This document shows, one piece after another, positions 13,370 to 27,439 of a DNA stretch of 64,000 nt. The stretch is taken from the NCBI GenBank assembly GCA_009617715.1, contig VTFK01000358.1, positions 1 through 64,000 of the forward strand. The letters run 5' to 3'. The DNA is from Plectrocnemia conspersa. Lineage: Eukaryota; Arthropoda; Insecta; Trichoptera; Polycentropodidae. Both the position numbers and the translations under genes were made by a program. The notes beneath the pieces are model-generated. The model did no database searches. It was not told the origin of the DNA and worked only from the letters and a program-made list of their open reading frames with translations. The first letter of the stretch is position 1. Each line of letters starts with the position of its first letter.

Positions 13370-15685
13370 GTGAGAATTTAAATTATTTAAATACCTGAAT
13401 TCATTGCGATTATAACTTAATATAATAAATATATTTATTATATTAAGAACATCCTAATATAATAAATAAATTTTGCCATAGTCTAAAATAAACTACAATT
13501 GAGTCATTTTATGAAACATAAAAATATCTTTAGATTATACAAATAAATAAATTGAAATCAGAACTTCAAAATTAAGCATTTTATTTGTATTGTTAATTTA
13601 AATATAATACAAGATTGGAACGTTTTTAAAACAGTGTTTATCTATTTTTTAATAATATAAAACTGATAAAGTTTTGAATTACTATATCAAATTCAATCGA
13701 TTAGGAATCAAATTGTGCTCTAAAGTAACACTATTTATTTACATAACATACATGCATACAAGACATGTATATCAAATTCATTTTTATATAAACATTGTAC
13801 AACTGGTTTCGCAGGAATGCCAACGAAACGTTCTTTGATATTGCAAAGCGTTTAATACAACACCGTGCGCTTTGTTCCACAAATAAAACCAGTCACGTGA
13901 AGGACTTCGAATTATTTTTAACAATATTAATTACACATTTTCAAGCAATCAAACATAACACACAACAACAGCAAAAAAACATAAACTATAAAATGTTATA
14001 GAGCAAGCCCGTCACCTACAATAACATTTAGAATGAGCGATTGTACGGCATTAAATGCTTTCCACCAAGCCCCGTAGCAAGGACGTTCTAGTTTAGTTGA
14101 CTAGTACAGACTTTAACACATTTTAACTGTGAATCGAAATGGTAATGATTCAATTTTGACACACTTACAGCAATCTTACGATTCGATAATGCGTTATATA
14201 ACGATCGAATAAAATATTCAACGACACGAATTTCATCGCATTTCACACAGATTGATCTATTGCATTTTTTCGATATTGTCTCAACAACCGGGTGTTGCGA
14301 AACTCGTTGTTAAAATGAATCAACGACGAGCGAGATGGAGAGAGAGAGGAGAGAAAAAAATCGTGATGCATATATTACGACAAATGGTGCTTCGTATAAA
14401 TATATACGTTTTATAATCGCGCCTGCATGCGAGAGTCAAAATGGAAAGTTCGCATATGTAGATATATGGTGAGTGAATAAATGTGCACATGGCTTTATAA
14501 GATTGCATTAATCTAATACTGTGATTATGAATTTGGAAAAGTATGGCTCAAGGATCGGATGATTTCATACAATATATTATTTAATAAATTTTTTTTATTT
14601 AATATAATCTGATGAGATTAAATTATTATATCAAAATATCATTATTAATTAAAATTATATAATAACTGCAAAATTTGTATATATTCATACATACTACTGC
14701 ACCTGACGTGCCAAATTACTTCATTGCATGCTTGAGAATCCTTGGCACTAATTAAAATGGTTGCGTCCAACACTTGTGTGATTTATTAAGTCAAATAAAA
14801 TAAATAAAGTTCACAGGTTAGAAATGCGGTATTTGCTTATAAAATATTTATAAAGTATATCGTTAGAATATAATAAACATTAGTATTATAATGAGCACAC
14901 AGTTTATTGTTTAAATTATGGCAATTCCATCAAATTTTCTTAAATATTTATTTTATACGTGTAAGTTTTATGCATTTGGAATTTTTACGATCTTGTAAAT
15001 ATCGATATTGCGTTGATTTTAAAATAATCATAAATTAAAAGTGTCGTTAAAATATTAATTTAATAATAAATAAGTTTTTGAGTGTTGATATAATTTATCA
15101 AAAAAATCGTAATGTACAGTTTATTGTATTAATTTAGCATATGAATAAATATATTTTAAAGCAAGTTTATATCAAATTATATATGTATATATTTTAATGA
15201 TAGACTACTGTGTCATATATTAAAAATATATCATTAAAATTATTACAATCAAATTATATTAAATATTAGGAATGATCTGCTAAATATATCAAGAATATTA
15301 ATAAGATCAGATAATATGGAAACTATATATCTGTATTTTTACTTAACTAAAAAATAGAAACTCAGTAAAACTTTAAAGTATATTTGAGAAGCTACTGCTA
15401 TGTAGAATATTTCCATTAACATAGAAACGAAAGCTAATCCTAAGTCACTAATTCGGCTTTCTGCAAGAGCACGGCAGATTTGAACAAATACACCGAGTGG
15501 CAAACCAGAGAGGAAATATTGCACAGCTACTCTCCTTATGGGATTAAAATATAAAATCAAAATGGCACTACTTTACCATATATATGAAATTATAAAATCA
15601 AATCTATTAATTATAAGGAATATTACAATAGTATAATATTGCTTCATTTTAATTATTGTGCAAAAATTTAGATATGTTCAATAAA
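13370..15685. other. gene-free AT-rich sequence
   Basis: A 73-codon minus frame at 15339-15560 reads PIRRVAVQYFLSGLPLGVFV, partly hydrophobic, but has no recognised family or splice context. Nothing else is supported. Confidence 0.45.
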
Positions 15686-15689
15686 TTAA

Positions 15690-16025
15690 ATAAATTGATG
15701 TTGCAAAAACTACAAAATAGGGCAATAAAAATATATTTACTAGTTGTAGAAGTATGATTTATAGATTGGAACGGTTTTATATTTTAGTATCCATATATAC
15801 GTTACCAGAGTATTTTAATAAATATTTAATAATAAATAAAGATGTACATAGATTTAATACTAGAAATAGAAAAAAATTAAGAATAGTTAAAAAGTTATGA
15901 ATTATATATGGAGGTGTGAATTTGTATAATAATATTCCTATGACAATCCGCAAAAATCCTAAATGGAATAAATTAAAAAAAAATGTTTATGTTCATCGTA
16001 TGTATCATAAATATGTTTAATAAAA
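15690..16025 (+). pseudogene. LINE ORF2 C-terminal remnant
   Basis: Translation gives KLQNRAIKIYL near 15705, then after breaks NLYNNIPMTIRKNPKWNKFK near 15925. This is the LQ.LQNRA(I/M)R ... (L)YN.LP..I....N...FK pattern that closes many CR1/jockey-like ORF2 proteins. Several stops and frameshifts. Confidence 0.6.
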
Positions 16026-16089
16026 ATTTTATTAGCGTAAAAGTTATCTATATTAAGCAAAATTAAAATATAATAATATCTGAGCGATA

Positions 16090-16830
16090 GATATTTTATT
16101 GTAAATCCAATAAAATCTGTAGTACCTCAGAGCAGTATAGTAGGACCAATACTGTACTTAACATATACAGCAGACTTGCAAACTACACATAATACTATCT
16201 GCGCCACTTTTGCTGACGTCATAGTTATTATTGTATCTCATGAGAACGCAAACACAGCTTCTACTCATCTCCAAGAAAACTTAAGCAAAATACCATAATG
16301 TTTGCGTATTTGGAGAATAAAAGCAAACGAGCTAAAGTTTTTCCATGTTACCATTAGAAGTCCTCTCGTATGATTAAATAACGTAATATTTCCACAATCG
16401 TATAATATTTGGAGATGCACCTCGACAGAAAGCTTACATAGAAAACTCATATTTTTAATAAAAGAAAGCAACTAATATCAGACAGTTTAGAATAAGCTGT
16501 TCGTATGAAAATTTTTATGCTAATTTAACTTTGAAGATCAGGAAGCAGCTCCAATATAGAAATAATTCAGAGGTTCCAAAATAAAATTTGAAGAGCAAAA
16601 TTGTATGCTCCGTAGTATGTCTTAAATTTTCAAATTCACAAAGACTTAAAAATGAAAATTGTCAAGGAAGAAGGGGAAATTGTAAGTTAGAAATCAAAGA
16701 ATGACTGGAGAAACATCTCAACAATAAATTTATTACGGAGAACTTGACTGAAAGATTAAAGAGAAAAATCCAGTCACGTGAAAAATTGCTGAATGACAAA
16801 TTGCAAAACAAATGGAAAAAATATATTTTT
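16090..16830 (+). pseudogene. jockey-type LINE reverse transcriptase remnant
   Basis: Ordered blocks on the + strand: SVVPQSSIVGPILYLTYTAD, then ATFADVIVIIVSHENANTAS and THLQENLSK (degenerate GVPQGSVLGP...TFADDTA block with the second Asp changed to Val), RIKANELKFFHVT, and NIEIIQRFQNKI. These match the jockey RT thumb and C-terminal regions in order, with about eight stops or frameshifts. No poly-A tail or duplication was identified with confidence. Confidence 0.8.
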
Positions 16831-16834
16831 TTAG

Positions 16835-18340
16835 TATATTATTAATATTCTACCTACTATTTACAAATATTTTCATTCAACTAAGAGTTTATTTCTGTCA
16901 TAAATAACATTTTTAAATAATTTATTAATTAACTCATTAACAGTCAGTAGTTTTTAATTAATTTATAATTTTTGTATGGCGACAAACTCCATATTTTGTA
17001 TAAATATCAACTGTCGGTAAAGCGTAAAACCTGTTTCACGCATTATCATCATAACTTTTATAAGTCATTCATCGACGTTTCTTCACGATCGTTTCGCGGT
17101 TTCAAAACCAGTGTTTCCCAACACTCCCCGGAAAAGTCGCCTAAATTTTCAAAATTATTACGATCGATCGATTTTCAACTGTTTAATTATAATAACGAAT
17201 AACTAATAACGGTAAAGACAAAAGAACGTTTAAATAAAAATAACATTCGGTTTCATTTGATTTAAAAAAAATCATTTAAATATGTATTACGAATTAGAAA
17301 ATAATGTTTATAGTTTTATCTATGATCTAAATCTAATAGTAACAACAAACTTAATTTTATACATAATATATTGAGACAAATTCAAGGTAATATTGATCAA
17401 TAATGTCTGAATTATCATTCATTTATTTTAAAATAATATGAATTAAAAATCTTTCATCGTAAAAAGGTTAATACTAGGTAGTAGAAACAGTAGGGTCAAA
17501 TACAAAATTATAAATAGTGTGAATTAAATTTTATATCAAAATGATTCATTACTAATTTCAGCTTTTTTTAATTAAAATTTATATGTATGAAATAGTGAAA
17601 ATACTTTTATAGTATAAGTTTAATGAGAAGAAATTAACAAAAATCATCTGTTAAATACATGTTTATATAGAAAACCAATTGCTTAGAGAAGTCAGGTAAT
17701 TTTCCCTGCACTGATACAGCAATATCTCTGTATCGATAAAAGCCTCAGTATAAAACTTATTTATTGCCTTATACTCTTAAGCCAAAAACCCTAAATATCA
17801 TTGATTTGTTTGGAATATACTATTAGGTAATATGCTTGAATGATTAATAACATAATATACATTATAAGGATAACAATAAATTAAACTAAGGTGAACTTCA
17901 AAATCACCCATATCCATAATTTGATAATAAGATTAAAAATCAATTTGTTTGAGAATTACATGTTTTGAAGTATGTCCCCAATCGAAAATATCTGCTATGG
18001 ACATGGCCGTTTTTGCATTTACACCTACTAGTTTTGTACTGAAAGTCAACTTACCGAGAGTGAAATGAACGACGAAGCGACGACCCTCGCCACTGGGCCA
18101 CCAAGTCTCCCACCAAGAACGAGTTCACTCTCTATCTAGCAACTATAGCGAAGAAAGTTCTCACGAGAATCTATAATCTATGCATTTTTCCGCGACAATT
18201 TATATTTATATATTTATACTATTCAATTCACTTTTGAGTTAATCGATTCAAAGACAATTATTTAAGCGTGTCCTATCCATAATTCACAATTTTTATAATA
18301 GATTTTATGTCACACTCGCGTTGAATTTTACTTTACATGC
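16835..18340. other. AT-rich sequence, no supported feature
   Basis: A moderately GC-richer spot at 17020-17180 has a 76-codon frame without homology. The rest is featureless. Confidence 0.45.
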
Positions 18341-18349
18341 ACTGATATA

Positions 18350-18675
18350 TTGTACAATCAACGCGCGGGCGCCACCTCTATTTCGCTTTCGAGTTTTCCC
18401 CCCTGCAGTGGTGCGAATCGGCGGCTCGCGAGCCACTGTTTGAGCGCCGCTGGCGGAGAGCTGCTCGCGGTGCGCCCGGCGACACACTGGCTCGCCTCGC
18501 GCCCCGTCACACTATTTAACACTTCGCCTACTCCCACCACCACCACGGCAGTAAGGCACTACCGGCGGATGAGTTTTTCCAGCGGGTGGACGTGGCATGA
18601 GCCCTAAGGGCGTGAACCCCGCGGAAATCGGCGGTTCGACGGCCGCTGAAATCGCGTGTGCAATAACTGAAGATG
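18350..18675 (+). promoter_or_regulatory. GC/CpG-rich patch with a possible first coding exon
   Basis: The most GC-rich stretch of the left half, with many CpG, in a strongly AT-rich background, so it is a good candidate promoter or first exon. A start at 18597 in context GTGGCATGA gives MSPKGVNPAEIGGSTAAEIA followed by CAITED. A possible donor GAT|GTAAAA is at about 18675. Beyond it base composition returns to AT-rich background, as for an intron. No partner exon was found, and I do not recognise the peptide. Minus-strand frames are also open through the patch, so the strand is not proved. Confidence 0.4.
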
Positions 18676-18869
18676 TAAAAACAGCAGGAGATTACTATTC
18701 AATTATGAGTAGTGATTTACTGATTAATATTTCCCAAAAAATACTCAGTTTCAAATTTCAGAAAATATTTAATAATGATGTCTTAGTACTGTTACCTGTC
18801 TGTGAAGTACAATCGCTTTCAGTCAAATTCAACCGAAACGGAACATCAATAAAAAATGTTATCTAATAG

Positions 18870-21475
18870 TGAACAACTATCATTTATTTTTTTGAGAACG
18901 ACAAAGTCGTGCTTTAGATTTTTATTTCTTCCCTACGTGACGCCACATACATTCATTACAAACGGATTTTCGTTATCAAGTCTTGAAACACACCCTTGAG
19001 CTTATTTCATATAGAAATATGTTCTAATATAGTGCTATGTAGTATTCTGACTTCACTCTTGCCAACTGTGTGGCACTCTTCAGCTAGCATTAATATCAGC
19101 AGCCAAATATATTTTATAATATTTTTTACAAATTTCACCATAATGATAACTAGTTCATTCATTTATCCACTCTTATATTTACAATAATAATAATTTAAGA
19201 AATCCAGTTCGGCTTGTGCTAAAGCGTTTAAACCGTCTAAAAAAATTGATTTTTTTTATTAAATAGGATACCACTGTGAGAATTTTTTTAACAGCTTAAG
19301 TCACAAAGTACACGATTAAAATATCTAACGCTTTGAGAAAATATACCCTCGAAACAGTCAGTTTATATTCCAGCTCGGCGGTCAACGACAATTTATTGAA
19401 AAAACTTACACACATCCACCTTACCAATCGAGTAAAACATTTCTTATTAGTGAAGGATATTTTTAGTAAATGATAGAAGTTCTTGTCTTACTCAAGATAT
19501 ATAAAAATAAATAAAAAGAACTTACATCATGCATCATAGAAGAATCTACCAATAAACTGCAATTAATTTCACAAATCGAAGAATTGATCCGTTATTAAAA
19601 CTCGTACCGTGTGCTAACACCGCTAAGTACCTTCGCATGGCCTTGGATCAGAAGTTGCGATAGAACGAACACGTGAAATTGTGATTTGGTAAATTGTCTT
19701 CTCATAAGATAATATATACGTATTTGTATATATTTTAACATTTTTAATTATTTGGAAAAAACATAATAGACAGACATATTGCATCCAAAAATGAAGACCG
19801 TCAAAAAATAAATCAGAAAACATGTCTGTTTCAGCATAGGAATGCCTAGCAATAATAATGCTGATAACATGAGAGGATTGCATAGGACTTCAATAGATCT
19901 GACCTTATCTATTGAAGTAAGAATAGATAAATCTGATTGTGATTAAGGGTTGACCTATGTACGATATTTTTATAACAATTTCTAAAATACGAGATCAATG
20001 TATAACTGGCGTAAAATAAATTAATTTATATACGTCAATTACTTCTTTGCATTATACAGACCGATGGCACAGCATGTGTGTCATGTTTCATGCAACAGTT
20101 ACTGTCCGGTGACACAACTCCTGTGCCACGTTTGCATTAACCATTATTAGTGTGTGACACAATCCATTTATGTTTTTATTTTATATATGGAATCTCTATT
20201 CCTGCATTAAACTAATCAATAATTTTTTCAAATATTTTTTATTTATGCTTAAAAAAGGGTACGACGTTAATATTAAATTATATAATTCGGAACGTAAATT
20301 AATTTTGTTTTAATTATGTATTCACTAATAAATTTAATTATTTTTAAATAAATATGTGGTTTTTATATATGAATAGAAAAATTATTAAAAGCAATAATTC
20401 ATCCATAATACTTTGAATCAGAGGTCTGATCAATATTAATATAATATTACTATAGTTATTATCATTTAAAATATCCAATCTTACAAACACATTTAAACCA
20501 TAAGTACGTGACTCCCAACCTTCAGTAAAATGGTACGATTTTAACAATCTTATGTGGAATGTAAGCTCAGGTTTTTAAAATAAAACGATATTTAACGCCT
20601 ACAGTTTCAAGGTACAAGGGTTACAAAGACCCTTTATCCGAAATTTTTTAACATTTTTTTACACGCAATGACACGTTTTTAGTCACGCTAATTAATTATC
20701 ATCTTATTACCGATTTTTTTTTATTATTTTTTAAATGGTGGCAAAGCTCAAGATTTTATAAACACAAAACGAAAAGATATTCTCCATTCGCGATTTTTTA
20801 CTTTACGGTCCATTAAGAAAAATTCACACGGCATTGATCACGAAGCGCCCTTCGATAAATTTGCATTATCAAAGAAAATCGTTTATTTGCATACTCGATT
20901 TTTATTCAATATGCACATAAGACTGTGGAAACACTCGAGAGTTTGTCGACTTTTGGTAAAAGCATTTAAATGCATATAAAAAAATATCTTACCTTTTCAA
21001 TGTACCAAGAAAATCACTGAATTCCTGGACGAAAACTATACGATTGCCGAAATCACTGAACCACTTTTGAACTAGATCGCTGTTGAACTGTCAAAATTAT
21101 GCAAAATGACTTCTTTTATATACCTATGCAAGGCGTGCTGATAAGAAAAAATAGTGATGTGAGATTTTTATAGACGTCATGCGTCATAAGCGATTTTAAA
21201 GATCTTTAACGCCTTTTAGATATGGCACACAATTGGACGTTCTATTCAGATATAAACGTTCGAGTGCTGACGAGTCATCGATAAGGATAATTACCATAAA
21301 GCATATCTACTGATTATGAATGCGAAAGCAGTTTTTATAGCAAAATTTAATTTATAAAAAATAAAAATACTTTAAAACAATGACTTTTTGTAATAATTTC
21401 TATATAGTGTTGACATCAATATCGATATCTGATATCTGTAAATGATAAAGATGGTTTTAAAATAATCTAATCGGA
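18870..21475. other. AT-rich sequence, no supported feature
   Basis: Only short, unrelated open frames. No repeat partner recognised. Confidence 0.45.
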
Positions 21476-21479
21476 ATAT

Positions 21480-21865
21480 AGGAGGACAATAAAAATATAT
21501 GATGATGTTCTGGCTACAGAAATGAAAGCAAAACCTTCTCAAATTAACAGTCTAATAGTTCTACAACACGACAATGCGCGTCCCCATGTATCACAATTGC
21601 CTCTCGATAAAATTAAAGATCTTGGCTGCAAGGTTTTATTTCATCTATCTCATACTACAGGCCTTGCTTCTTCCGACTACAATTTATTTTGATCAATGCA
21701 ATACTTCCTAGATAAAAAAAAATCAAAAATGCAGAAGATGTGAAGAGAGAGCTATCGAAATATTTTAAATCATAACCCCTAACATGTTATACTAAAGGAT
21801 TAAAAAAATGACCGAAAGATTATATCTTCAGAATGAAAATATATTTTGAGTCATTTAAAAAAATT
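21480..21865 (+). pseudogene. mariner transposase fragment (DDE region, broken)
   Basis: Reads SLIVLQHDNARPHVSQLPLD, then KIKDLGCKVLFHLSH and SSDYNLF. This corresponds to the second and third catalytic Asp blocks of mariner (HDNARPH and DYxLF). The proline-rich PPYSPDLAPSDY motif is eroded. In-frame stops follow NLF and recur up to about 21860. Only the C-terminal half is present. Confidence 0.87.
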
Positions 21866-23744
21866 ACATTTAAAAGTGTGTTTTTTATTGTTGCATTAAA
21901 AAAACGACAATAATTTCTAGATATATAAATAAAATTTTAACTTTTATGTTCTTTTAGATTTTTCCTAATTAATAAAAATATTATACTTCATTCTAAAATA
22001 TTTTAAATGAAAATTGCTATTAATTAAAGATAATATAAGTATTGATTTTTTACAAATATAATCGTATTCATATTTAGCAATAATTTAATATGTACATTTA
22101 CCGCATAAATGGCAAATGTATGTTTATTTTTTATAATATAATACATTCACACCGATGATATCTTCCCACAAAATACACACAAGGTTACCTGTAACGGATG
22201 TGTAATATATGTTTTCCTAAAAGTGCTAATTAATATCAATACGCACTCATAAATCACGGTTTATTCTTAATTTCGTTAAGTAAATACAATTTTATCGTAT
22301 TCCAAAGAGTCATTCAATTCGAGAAAAATAGTGTGGGGCGGTTATTATCTAAAAGGAAAATTCTTGGAAAATTGCTTTTATAATCTTAGTTATAAAAGCT
22401 ATTTTTCAGAATCGTATATATTCAAATTCCTAATAGAAGACCACCTCTATCTTATATTTTGAATTGAGGTTGTTTAGCACAAGTTTAATATAATAAGAAT
22501 GAATATTTTACTATAAAATGAGTAATGATCCGCAGATAAAATCAAGGGTCGTATAAATTATTTGATTAATGTCTGTGGGTCAATTATTATTTTTTATGGC
22601 AAATTAAACCTTTTGATGTATTGGATGGAATTAGTCACATTTTATAAGGATAATTTTAATAATAACTGAGTTCTTTGAAATGATTCCTCCTGGTTTCTTT
22701 TATTCTTCAAGGGCAATGTGTTATAAGTTCAATGAATATAAAAACTCCTAAATAAAGCATACAAATATGGGTCAAAAGAGGTCAGCTTAAATAAAAGTAT
22801 AAAATTCTAAGCGTGGGATGAAAAATATTACCAAGTGCCCTGTTAAAATGACCTCAGTTCAAAATTTACTTTTAGCTCATTTTTCAGTGTCAGTATATGT
22901 TCTATATGAAAAAAATATTGAATTACGTCCTAAACTCGTATTAAAGAAACAATTTGTTAAGATAAGGGTCTTGATTGATATAAATTAAAGTCAGTAATGT
23001 AAAATATTGCATATATGGCGAAAGAGGAAAACTTTTTTTATTTTTAAGGGCTCGTCTCGGTAACCATACACCTTCATTAAAATGATTTAGAACGATCGCG
23101 GTCGAGTATCAAATTGTAAAAATTTGCAAATTACAATACAATATAAATAACCATAAATCACAAGAGGAAAAACTGAAAAGTTTGATATATGCGCGCGTCG
23201 AGGTCTTAACGATTTTATTATGCGACTCTCGAAGAAAATTCGTTATGAACGAATGATTAACGATTGCGTTTATTTATCATTTTCTTTTAATCTGACCCCG
23301 GGTTTTGAGTGAGTTTTGTCATTGCGACCCACTTTTGACCAAAAAAAAGTGAAAATAACGCAAAAAGCAGACAAGCGTGGCGAAAATTCGCAATTTTACT
23401 GTCAGACTAACTAGCGAACCGACTTCGCGGCGATTATGAAGATTTAATCGATTTTTACGTTAAATTATACCATAGTATTTTATCATAATACTTTTAAAGT
23501 TATCTCAACATTGATAATATCTAGCACTGAGTTCTATAATGGTATATTATATATACTTTTCATTTTATAATAAAACTTGATAAAAATAGTAAAGGGAAAC
23601 AGAGAGTTTGATATACTTATTACCTATGGAAAATATTTTTTATAGCACATTTATATTATTAATTTATAAATATATAAATATTTTAATTATGCATTAACAA
23701 TTATTAATAACATCTACTTATAATATTTACCTGATAATTAGTCG

Positions 23745-23990
23745 TGTTTTCTTTGCTGCTCAGTGTTGCCATATAGTGAATTTTCAGTCCAGGTCAAAAG
23801 TAATAAAATCGTGCTATCGAAAGGCAGACAAAATATGGAGCAATATGTGAGATATGTCTGTCTGTACTTATTCTCTCGCGTATTTTGGACTTGATATAAT
23901 GAAAATTCTAAAACAATAATTAGTTTTAGAACTATCAATAGGTTAGGTTTGGGTTTGAATAGCAACTGTCAAATTGTAACAGAAAATAAT
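23745..23990 (-). repeat. family A repeat, copy A4, lacking the foldback and the hAT insertion
   Basis: On the minus strand this contains TGACAGTTGCTATTCAAACC, CAAACCTAACCTATTGATAG, ATCTCACATATTGCTCCATA, TTTTGTCTGCC and GGCAACACTGAGCAGCAAAG, in the same order as A2. It shows the target of the hAT MITE before insertion. It has only a short trace of the palindrome arm (CACGATTTTATTACTTTTGA). Confidence 0.75.
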
Positions 23991-24589
23991 ATTTATACAC
24001 GTGACTTTGACTTTTTATTTGAATAATAAAAATTATTTGATTTCATTGATAAAAATTATTATGTAAAAGTGTGACACTTGATAACGACCGTTATGTATCT
24101 CCCAAGGTCATTAGACGCACCCAGCTCCTGCAATTTCTTGAACATGTATGTCAGGTTTCAAACATGTTTTTCATGATTTCTTACTATGTGTATGATTGCT
24201 GCAAAAAATATTATTGTTAAGAAGAAATGTGTATTTCAATAATAAATAAATTTTATATAAAAAAAACATTATTAACTGAAAAAAATATTTGATTGTTGTT
24301 CAAAATTTGAGTGTTCAGCTGTAACGTAAAAATAAAAAATACACGACAACCACTTTATTTGTTAATCTATAAACTTTATCCATAAATTATAATATATTAG
24401 TTATAAGGCAAATATTAAAAATAATAAATTAATTTTATTTATAACTTATTATATGCTAATCTAAAATATATTAAATTACACTGCGATAAGCATACGTTAT
24501 ATCGTGCATTTCGTTGATTATACAACGATAAAATTGCTCAGAAATATAATATATGTACTTATCTCTTATAATGCATTTTTAAAAATAAA

Positions 24590-24900
24590 GACCTTCGTGT
24601 ACCCCCGAAGGTGTACGTAAATTATTACCATAAGGATAGGTGAATCTTTCGCCGAGTTTATAATGTATCGTTTGTCGAACTCCTTCTGGGTGTACCGAAA
24701 CCGGCCCTGGACCCTTTTTAACTCCTTTTTTCTTTCGCCGAAATCAAAGGGCCCCGTAAATCAACATTCGCACGCACATTCGGATTTGGATCATTTCATT
24801 GGACAATTGCATTAACTCTCCGAAGTATTATCGCAGAAATCGTACTTTTGCTCTTTTGCTTCGGGTCATTCTTTTTTAAATCGGCTGTAAAATTGTAAAC
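24590..24900. other. GC-richer non-coding patch
   Basis: Contrasts in composition with its flanks and has a short inverted motif, GTACCCCCGAAGGTGTAC. No open frame or repeat partner was recognised here. Confidence 0.25.
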
Positions 24901-25546
24901 GTATTATTGAAGCCTTTTGCAAGTCGCCGAAGTCGGCCATATAAATTCGAAGCTAACAAATAACAATAAAGTTTAATGTTCATTACGTAACAGTACGGTA
25001 AGAAAGATATAAGGAAGCGTATACACCTTAAGCGTATATATAATACCTTATAATATATAAATGTTTACATATGAGTGAATATAAATAATATGCTAAATAT
25101 TTAGAATATGTTTTTTTATTATTTATAAGTTAAGCAATTAGTTAGATAAATATGTTAAGATCAGATTAATACATAATATATGTAAAATTAATTATATAAA
25201 TTATGTGACAATGGATATTTGTGTAACATGTTTATATTAATTGAATTTCCATAAATATTTCGCCATTTCAATATCAAATTCTATTGTATTTGTCAATAGC
25301 TATGACAAATATTATATAGAAGCAGCATATAAAATATTTAAGTAATCTTTACATAAGTATTTTTTTTAGTTCATAAAAAGCATGTTTTATTAGAAAATAT
25401 ATAGTATATATACAATAAATTTAGATAGTATTGAATAAAAGATTATATTTTATGATGAAAGTATAATCAATTCTGCACTAAACAATTAAAATGACAAGTC
25501 TAAATTTAATTGATTTTTTCTCCGCTACACCAGTTTTACTGCTAGG

Positions 25547-25655
25547 ATCCCTGTAACAAAGTATGTATTAAATGGCTATGGATGTCAAGCATTTGCCAGT
25601 TAGCCTATGATCAATAGTTGATCCCTGTAACAAAGTATTTATTAAATGGCCATAG
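25547..25655 (+). repeat. short tandem direct repeat (period about 71 bp)
   Basis: GATCCCTGTAACAAAGTAT..ATTAAATGGC.AT occurs at about 25548 and again at about 25620 with two or three differences. Confidence 0.8.
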
Positions 25656-25953
25656 TTGCATAAGACTCATGAGCTTCAACCCATTAACATCTATGAACCT
25701 TAGCTTATACTTTCGCATCAGTATTTTGTGCACTGAGGGTAGGACCGACCTACGTGAAAATCTTATGATGAAAAATAAAAAGAAGGTCATGTCTTTAAGG
25801 TTTAGTAACCCTAAGAAGTGTGACTACGTAGCCAGAAAGATGCATGTGGAAATTAAACAGTTTTTATTAGATTATATTACATATATTGCGTTTACTATGA
25901 TGAGCGAGTATCGTTTTCTCGGAGCAGTGGCTAAGAAGCTGGCGCAGGGATGA
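25618..25953 (+). other. unrecognised 111-codon open frame
   Basis: The longest open frame in the left 38 kb (MIPVTKY... to ...KKLAQG). Its N-terminal part overlaps the 71-bp direct repeat and its C-terminal part runs into repeat family B. I recognise no domain. A lysine-rich stretch (MMKNKKKVM) and no signal peptide are visible. Overlap with two repeats suggests chance or a mobile-element remnant more than a host gene. Confidence 0.2.
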
Positions 25954-26178
25954 TGTTGGTGAAAAATCCTCAGAGGTCTTGTAGGTGGCGTGGCAGCGAT
26001 AGTATAGCGGAAGATCCCTCGCTGTTGCGGTGCTCGGATGATGTAATCTTTGAGTGTCTGTCGGAGTCTCCCCTGTGACTGCTTATGATTGCCCTCTCCT
26101 CATCAGAGTCCAGGCTAATACTGGTTGCTGACTAATCACAATCACGCAGCGATCATTCAGCCAATTGCTGCTCTCGCT
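25904..26178 (+). repeat. direct repeat family B, copy 1
   Basis: Aligned with 27440-27767 through GAAGCTGGCGCAGGGATGAT, TGTAGGTGGCGTGGCAGCGA, AGTATAGCGGAAGAT, GTGGTGCTCG-like and ATCACAATCA.GCAGCGATCA. GC content is well above the surroundings. It contains no convincing reading frame. The family is not recognised. Confidence 0.85.
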
Positions 26179-27439
26179 TCTCAAAATCAACGAAAATAGT
26201 ATACGCCTCTAGAAAGTGGCATTTACTCACAGGTCAAAGAATTCTGTAGTGGAATGTTTCTTCCGGTGATATATTGTTTTCCATGACCGTTTCATAACAA
26301 ATAAATATTCATTCAATGCACCGGAGAATCCTTGCGTGTTATTTATCAGTTAACCCTTTAGTTCAGGTCGTAAAGAGAGCCCTTGTGTAATCGTACTATT
26401 GTTAAATAACCACTTTTAGTCATTGTACAAACGAGTGCTCTGTGTGGTCTACCACACGTCCTCTTATTCTTTCTTTATAAAATAAAATAATTTTCATCAA
26501 CTTCATAATTTGAGGTTTTTTCATCTGTGTGAATAAACAACTGGCTACTTATATTAATCACGAGCTTGCTTCTGTTTCTTTCAATGATATTGTATATATA
26601 AATAAGTGACTTATATAGAGAATATATGAGTAAAAAGTTATCCGATGTCACCGAAAAAAAATTCTTGTTGATAGGCGTTTGATAAATTTAATTCAAGAGA
26701 TGTCTAAATCTATCCCAAAACTTCGATTACATTAAAATAAAATAAAAATCAGAGTCATCAGTATTGAGGTCCATTAAGACTATATTGAAAAATATATAAA
26801 ATGAAATGATTTAGAAATATATACTTTTTAATCAAATTCAATCAAGTGAAAGGAAAATTAACATCCGCCACTTCACTGTGATTCAAATGCATCCTCCTTC
26901 AACAAAGTTGCCTCTATGAAAGCAGCTAAATCTGTGTGAGTGCAACTATGTATATGTGAATCTGTGACCACAAAGTAGAAAGGTTGTGTTATCTATCCAT
27001 TGACCTGGCCGGCCAATAATTGAAAATTAAGCGAGAACTGCCTCTGTTATTCAGGGTTGTGGAACTATTTAAAAAAATAAAAATATACTACAATCTTCTC
27101 TTAAAAATAAAAATAACTTTTGTGAATGTGATTTATATGTAAAACTATGTTTGTTTTCAAACTGTTAATATAACATAAATTTTAATATTTAATCAAATCA
27201 TTGCTAACAAAAAACTATTACAACAAAAATTATAAATTCGATAATTTAACATTTGTGGCAAAAATAAAAAAATATAAAAACGACGATAACAAAAAGTTAT
27301 ACTTGCTGTTTGAGTAAAATACGGAAAATCAATAGAAAAAATCTAATAATTACCAATGGATTTTGAATTTTACATGCGTATTAATTAGATGAAATCTAGT
27401 TGGAGTTTTATTAGATTAAATTACAATTGCGACAGACGA

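Noticed and set aside
18305..18607. Several overlapping frames on both strands in the GC-rich patch
   Set aside because: Lack of stops follows from high GC content; only the frame starting at 18597 was kept as a weak exon candidate.
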